Assembly: GCF_000732725.1 (NCBI RefSeq)
Contig: NZ_JPNB01000002.1
Location: forward strand, 1,488,001-1,552,000
Source: Kineothrix alysoides
GTDB lineage: Bacteria; Bacillota; Clostridia; Lachnospirales; Lachnospiraceae
Length of the DNA stretch: 64,000 nt
Direction: 5' to 3'
The position numbers and the translations under genes were made by a program. Under the pieces are notes generated by a model. That model worked only from the letters and a program-made list of their open reading frames with translations. It did no database searches and was not told where the DNA came from. Shown here one piece after another: positions 62,952-64,000 of the stretch; positions within the stretch are counted from its first letter, which is position 1; the number at the start of each line of letters is the position of its first letter.

Positions 62952-64000
62952 ATGGAAGATAATAATTTAAACCAATACGATGACGGTGGATTTAACAACG
63001 GCAATCGCGGCGGTAATAAAAATAATAATAATGGTAACAGAGGGCCCGGCGGAAACGGCGACAACCCTAAGAAACAGAGCATTTTCCTGTTGCTCATCGC
63101 AGCGCTCATCACTTTGCTGTGCATGAGTTATTTCATGAAGGCGATGACCGGCGGCACGGAGAAGGAGATTACCTATAACGAATTCATTAAGATGGTAGAA
63201 GACGGCGAAGTGGAAAGCGTAGTGGTGGAGACCGACCAGATTACTATTTACCCCAAGGATACGGAAGAGACCTCTACGAATATATACGGAATGCCAGTGA
63301 TTACTTATTATACGGGAATCATGGAGGACAACGATACCCTGACGGCCCGTCTGATCGAACATAATGTAGATGTGAACAAGAAGGTGCCGGACGGTTCCGG
63401 GATGCTGCTTTCCATCCTTTTGACCTATGTGTTCCCTATTCTTCTTATGTGGGTGCTTCTCAGTTTCATCTTCCGCAGGATGTCCAAGGGCGGCGGCGGT
63501 CCCATGGGAGTGGGTAAGAGCAATGCCAAGGTATACGTGCAGAAGGAGACAGGAGTTACCTTTAAGGATGTGGCGGGAGAGGACGAAGCGAAAGAATCCC
63601 TGCAAGAGGTAGTAGATTTCCTGCATAATCCGGGAAAATATTCTAAGATAGGAGCTAAGCTTCCTAAGGGAGCACTTCTGGTAGGCCCTCCTGGAACCGG
63701 TAAGACCTTGTTGGCCAAGGCGGTGGCGGGCGAAGCTCATGTGCCCTTCTTTTCATTGGCCGGCTCCGACTTTATTGAACTATACGTAGGCGTGGGCGCT
63801 TCCCGGGTAAGAGACTTATTCAAGGAAGCGACGAAGAACGCTCCTTGTATTATATTCATAGATGAAATTGATGCGATAGGAAGAAGCCGTGATTCCAAAT
63901 ACGGCGGCGGCAATGAAGAACGGGAACAGACGTTGAACCAGCTATTGTCCGAGATGGACGGTTTCGATACTTCGAAAGGTATTCTCATTCTTGGAGCGAC
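62952..64000 (+). CDS. ftsH: ATP-dependent membrane protease FtsH (3' end outside window)
   Basis: First 349 codons, starting at ATG 62952 after TAGGAGCAGGA. An unusual Asn/Gly-rich cytosolic N-terminus (about residues 1-40) precedes membrane helix 1 ([19 protein letters not shown]), an extracytosolic FtsH_ext domain (about 70-140), helix 2 ([20 protein letters not shown]) and the AAA domain. The AAA domain shows [15 protein letters not shown], Walker A GPPGTGKT (about 245), the pore motif [15 protein letters not shown] and Walker [13 protein letters not shown]. The protease domain is not in the window. Essential quality-control protease. Confidence 0.97.
   Translation, partial: MEDNNLNQYDDGGFNNGNRGGNKNNNNGNRGPGGNGDNPKKQSIFLLLIAALITLLCMSYFMKAMTGGTEKEITYNEFIKMVEDGEVESVVVETDQITIYPKDTEETSTNIYGMPVITYYTGIMEDNDTLTARLIEHNVDVNKKVPDGSGMLLSILLTYVFPILLMWVLLSFIFRRMSKGGGGPMGVGKSNAKVYVQKETGVTFKDVAGEDEAKESLQEVVDFLHNPGKYSKIGAKLPKGALLVGPPGTGKTLLAKAVAGEAHVPFFSLAGSDFIELYVGVGASRVRDLFKEATKNAPCIIFIDEIDAIGRSRDSKYGGGNEEREQTLNQLLSEMDGFDTSKGILILGA

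Noticed and set aside
1-64000. CRISPR arrays, prophage genes, tRNA or rRNA genes
   Set aside because: I looked for regularly spaced short repeats, phage structural or integrase genes, and tRNA/rRNA signatures and saw none.

Overview
The window looks like a chromosomal segment of an anaerobic, motile Firmicute of the Clostridia, most likely Lachnospiraceae. The signs are strong AGGAGG-type ribosome sites with ATG, TTG and GTG starts, a T-box leader before leuA, a multimodular secreted amylase with LysM, YitT, DUF1846 and DUF4180 proteins, chemoreceptors and CheX, and the carboxynorspermidine branch of polyamine synthesis. I see no rRNA, tRNA or CRISPR array. One gene runs off each end: a chemoreceptor on the left and ftsH on the right.

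Layout. 1-2.7 kb: chemoreceptor and a flavoprotein. 2.9-15.3 kb: carbohydrate block with a LacI regulator, a large secreted GH13 amylase/pullulanase, an IS110-family insertion, and a ROK kinase-GH9-NagB-like operon that reads as a pathway for glucosamine-containing oligosaccharides. 15.4-19 kb: small genes, including a markedly AT-rich abrB-acyltransferase pair that looks acquired. 19-24.8 kb: two-component system divergent from a MacAB-like efflux operon, with paired regulator-like direct repeats between them. 24.9-30.1 kb: proB, a LysR regulator and nadABC. 30.3-33.3 kb: a GMC oxidoreductase with a small partner and a two-repeat protein of unknown function. 33.3-35.5 kb: leucine T-box leader and leuA. 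35.7-39.2 kb: FMN protein, hemerythrin, CheX, iron alcohol dehydrogenase and a CAT-like acetyltransferase. 39.3-45.6 kb: long polyamine leader and a five-gene polyamine operon. 45.6-48.2 kb: Cu/Zn SOD-like protein, CorA and a DMT exporter. 48.2-50.8 kb: serine recombinase, a 121-bp segment bounded by perfect 17-bp inverted repeats, and a chemoreceptor. 50.8-55.1 kb: DUF3892 protein, AraC regulator, a large palindromic element, a purine-rich stretch and a GH3 beta-glucosidase. 55.5-64 kb: an EAL phosphodiesterase with two solute-binding domains, YitT, DUF1846, pyrG and ftsH.

The strongest leads are: (i) the recombinase plus short inverted repeats bracketing the promoter region of a chemoreceptor, a candidate phase switch whose flip would also break a long hairpin; (ii) a roughly 600-nt leader of the polyamine operon that holds an intrinsic terminator and an arginine-rich reading frame ending inside that terminator; (iii) a family of structured intergenic repeats that often sit just behind transcription terminators; (iv) the IS110 element lying between a promoter-cre region and the GH9 operon; (v) a 230-bp palindrome with 66-nt arms; and (vi) a leucine leader with two T-box/terminator modules. 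All functional statements come from reading the sequence; no database search was possible.
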